A stretch of 64,000 bases of DNA, taken from the NCBI RefSeq assembly GCF_000512585.2, contig NC_089242.1, positions 3,162,001-3,226,000 on the forward strand, read 5' to 3'. Position numbers and translations under genes: made by a program. Under the pieces are notes generated by a model. That model was not told the DNA's origin and made no database searches. It saw only the letters and a list, made by a program, of their open reading frames with translations. Below, one piece after another: positions 61,201 through 64,000 of this stretch. This stretch comes from Kwoniella bestiolae CBS 10118. Its lineage: Eukaryota; Basidiomycota; Tremellomycetes; Tremellales; Cryptococcaceae. Position 1 is the first letter of the stretch. Each line of letters opens with the position of its first letter.

Positions 61201-62752
61201 TTGATTACTGGTCGGACCGTGGACGTCTCGCTACCTTTAGTCTGATCTAACAAGGATGAGGCGGGAATAGACAATTGTTCACCTAGTGGTCCAACAAATT
61301 CTCCTGTTTTGGGTACAGGCATAGCAGAATGATTGATTGAGGTGTTGGGGGTATCGGTCTCAAGCAGGTTAGGTGTAGTAGCTGGTGCGGTTTGCCTCAT
61401 CTGGTTCAATGCCCAATTCTTGAACCCTAATGCACGTTTCTTCGGCGGTGGCTTGACCTCTGCATCTGCGTCTTCAGGTTCCTCTGATCCGGTGTCATCT
61501 TCCGACTGCTCGTCCTCATCATCTTCCGAATCTGATTCCTCGTCTTCATCATCCTCTTCTTCACTTGAGTCCTCCTCGGAATCATCCATATCTTCTTCAT
61601 CTTCGTCATCGTCTTCCTCACCCTCGCCATCCCCATCTCTAAGACCTCTCGAGAACCTGTAATCTATGATAGGCTTCTTCTTCCTCACTTCCACTCTAGG
61701 CTGTACCGTCGCCCCGTCAATCGCTTTCTTAAGCGCTCCGCCAAAAGATTTCGGAGCGGGAGGAGGTTTTGGCGCTTCTTTCGCAGGGGAGGTTGGAGAA
61801 TTGTTGTTCGAATTCAGGAGAGGGATGGGGAGTCGAGGAGATGAGGGACCAGCTTCTGGCTGAGCTTCTTCTTCGTCTTCGGAAGTATCATTGGCAGAGT
61901 CGGATGAGTCGAATTCGGAGGAAGAGGACGAAGCGGGTTGCGTAGGAAGGAAGTTGGGGTTCCAGTTTGCCTGCCACATGTAGGGCACGATCAGCGTGGA
62001 AAACGAGCAAGATCAATTTACATACCTTCTTGGGCATTTTCCCTTTCCCCTGGCCTTTCGCTTCAGCTTTCGCCTTAGCTTTCAAATCGCTTTTACTCGG
62101 TATCACCGTGGTCTTCACCTCATCTCCCTCCTGCTCTACTAGACCATCGGGATCTCTGATTACCTCGATAGTCCTCTCCTTCTCTTTTCCCTTTCCTTTG
62201 CCTTTACTCCTAGTGGTCGTCTCTTGGGAGTCTTCGTCTGATGAAACCTCCTCGTCAGACTTGTCGCCAAACTTCTTTGCCAATTTACTTATACCCTGTC
62301 TAACCAACTTATCTTCCCTCTTATCGTGTCGTTCCTGCGCACTAGTAGGATTGAGCGGGCTCTGTCCGAGTGTAGAAGAAGATAATAATGATGCGGAGGT
62401 CGATCCGGACGGGGCGAGGGATGCAAGTAATTTGAGGGTTTCTAATCGTGATTCGGTTTTCTGCTTCTTTGCCTGCCATCGTCATACCCAATACATTCAG
62501 CTTGTTACCCAGAACTCGACACCCGGATATGGTAGGTCAGCTCACCATGAACGACTCGAACCTCTTCCTTTTCTTAGATGACATCCCAGCTGTTGGATCT
62601 TCTACCGCCGGAGCATTTGATTCGTCGGCGCCCCCAGCTTCTCCATCATGCTCAGCCTGCTTAATCCTCTTGCGCTTCTTGTGGCTTGATCCGCCGGCTA
62701 CTGATCCTCTCGCTTTGGCGTTGTATCGCTCTCGGACTGGTGGGCCGACCAT
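58253..62752 (-). CDS. DHR1: DEAH-box RNA helicase DHR1/ECM16 (DHX37 type)
   Basis: Nucleolar helicase that releases U3 snoRNA from the pre-40S particle. About 1,250 aa in around nine exons, starting MVGPPVRERYNAKARGSVA. A Lys-rich, then strongly acidic N-terminal half (Glu/Asp run at about 61470-61620) leads to NWALNQMRQT. The helicase core is Walker A ICGETGSGKTTQVPQML, VTQPRRVAAVSLAERV, KFMTDGVLLRE, VVVVDEAHERGVNTDV, IVIMSATLRVSDF, FMTGQSEIQGL, STNVAETSLTIPGIRYVVDS and QRAGRAGRTGPGHCYRLY. The OB-fold end includes QDVYIHPSSSLFHKSPPDF and the family's C-terminal VVPHFKDLGVDLP. The Dhr1 assignment over other DEAH helicases rests on the acidic insert, RFSRGLRDGDG and the C-terminal sequence. 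Confidence 0.93.
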
Positions 62753-62935
62753 GTTGATGTGATCAGCTTGCGCTATGTATGTTTGCTTGAATTGTTATGT
62801 ACACTACAGTGAGATGACGGTTTTCGATATTTTGACCTGCAACGAAAGTGCATAGACAGGCTGGGATCCAAAAATCTTGGTGGTTCGGCTATCACCGCTT
62901 GAAAACCAAAGTCACGTGATCCGTCACTAGCCTAC

Positions 62936-63342
62936 ATGACGGTAGTGGTTGAGAAGAAGAGTAAAAAGGTAAGCCTTTCTTTCGTCCCAAGGCTGTTTCA
63001 ATGCATATATGAATGGCATTGAGGGATACAGCCATGACCCATCTCCAGAGCCGGAACTGGCCATTCAGGGAGAGCTATATCAGGGGAGCATCGTACAAGT
63101 AAATTTGGATGGTACGTAGTCCGGACAGAGAGCAGTTCACCACTGTTTGACGGTTGTTGTATCTATATATCGATGGGCGACAAAGCAATGATCACTGAAC
63201 TAGCTGCTAGTCTACTGCCCTGCTATGAGGCATCGACATGATCTCAAACTCATCAGACGTTATCTTGCTTTTGATCGTCGATCGACTTAAAGATCGATGT
63301 TCCACCCTTCAGTTACACGCACGTGTCGTCATTCAACAATAA
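62936..63342 (+). CDS. Small uncharacterised protein (68 aa)
   Basis: Three predicted exons (62936-62968, 63024-63111, 63257-63342) close in frame to 68 aa. It starts MTVVVEKKSKK, continues YSHDPSPEPELAIQGELYQG and SIVQVNLDDVILLLIVDRLK, and ends DRCSTLQLHARVVIQQ. Donors are GTAAGC and GTACGT. The acceptor before GGATAC is AG after TTG, and the second intron is 145 nt, long for this genome. The amphipathic VNLDDVILLLIVDRL stretch and the exact frame closure favour a real gene. Divergent from DHR1 with only 183 bp between starts. Not recognised. Confidence 0.45.
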
Positions 63343-64000
63343 ATGGGAATCTGTTCCTCTCGGATCAAACGGACGAACCGTTTATTCGGAATGGCCCTCA
63401 CTTCTGTCTTTCTGGGTTTGGGTCAGTGATTTCCGCACTTATGCATCTAGCTGTACAGCACAGCACATGACTACGGGTTTATCCTTCTCCGTCAGAACCG
63501 GTAAATAGTGCAAGTATGAGTACGAGTGAAGCGAAAGTCAGGGCTTTCGTTTTCGTCTGCTTGTGTTGTTCACATAATTCAGGCTATGGTGATTCTTCCG
63601 AGAGATTGCCCTTTTACGTGAAATGTCCTCTTGTCATGGTTGTTATCTGATTACCTGTCTATCTGACCACTGAAGATATACCAACGCCTGTTGATGTAGG
63701 TGCACAATCATGTAATAGCTTACGCTTGCGACACTATAGGCGTCAGTGTAAGAGACCAGTTGTTGACTAGAGGACGCGGACACAGGATCATTCTCACGAT
63801 AGTCGAGTATGCAAGTAAAAGTTCGGACGCAAATGAACCATGTCATCATGCAGAGGTAAAGGGAATTACAGTAAGTAGACGGAATGATTATCAGGGACAA
63901 GTCACAAGTAAAAGAATGCTAAATGGATTAAGCTCAAGGGCTAACAAGGTAAAATAGAAATAATGAGTCAGGGTAACATGCAGCAATGAGTCCCTGAGTT
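63343..64000. other. Right edge, nothing supported
   Basis: Short ORFs on both strands look random. The sequence may be the 3' UTR of the small gene and the flank of the next gene. Confidence 0.4.

Noticed and set aside
61333..61662. Plus-strand Ser-rich ORF
   Set aside because: Antisense shadow of the Glu/Asp-rich region of DHR1, whose acidic codons read as Ser on the other strand.
1..64000. Transposons, tRNA and snRNA genes
   Set aside because: I looked for transposase or reverse-transcriptase motifs, terminal repeats and tRNA B-box patterns (GGTTCRANNCC) and found nothing convincing. A covariance-model scan would be needed to exclude small RNAs.

Overview
The window reads as nuclear DNA of a basidiomycete yeast, most likely of the Tremellales (Cryptococcus/Kwoniella-like). 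Genes are compact and most are cut by many 50-80 nt introns with GTRNGT donors, CTNAC/CTRAY branch sites and YAG acceptors. Protein families are typical of that group. I see no transposon, rRNA, convincing tRNA or CRISPR. The genus is inferred, not proven.

Layout. 0-5.5 kb: a 70-aa stress-type gene, then a head-to-head pair for the two steps of glycerol synthesis (glycerol-3-phosphatase and NAD glycerol-3-phosphate dehydrogenase). 6-13.5 kb: an F-box/LRR protein, two intronless proteins ending in Cys-rich tails, and an SH3 protein with a 5-nt microexon. 13.8-20 kb: PRP19 and PRP2 head to head. 20.4-25.6 kb: a same-strand row of five tiny genes, one a paralogue of the 70-aa gene and four coding for disordered Pro/Ser/Thr/Gly-rich proteins, whose introns nearly all lie in phase 1. 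26.5-29.7 kb: SQS1-like G-patch protein. 29.9-38.3 kb: three tandem multi-pass membrane paralogues with a shared C-terminal signature. 39.3-42.3 kb: a Zn2Cys6 transcription factor with a 12-nt microexon inside the zinc cluster. 42.3-46.5 kb: gene-poor. 46.5-64 kb: a PalI/SUR7 membrane protein, CCR4-NOT subunit NOT2, splicing factor SF3B5, a Rieske-containing AIF-like oxidoreductase, a TauD dioxygenase, the DEAH helicase DHR1/DHX37, and a small unknown gene.

How they fit together. The glycerol pair is a real pathway neighbourhood, with a shared 1.3 kb upstream region carrying six CCCCT/AGGGG stress-element cores. Four genes (PRP19, PRP2, SQS1-like, SF3B5) act in or around the spliceosome or its DEAH helicases. 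The least explained parts are the row of tiny disordered genes at 20-26 kb and the three membrane paralogues at 30-38 kb. Exon joints were worked out by eye from splice signals, reading frame and family conservation. Outer coordinates are usually exact to the base, but internal joints may be off by a few bases.
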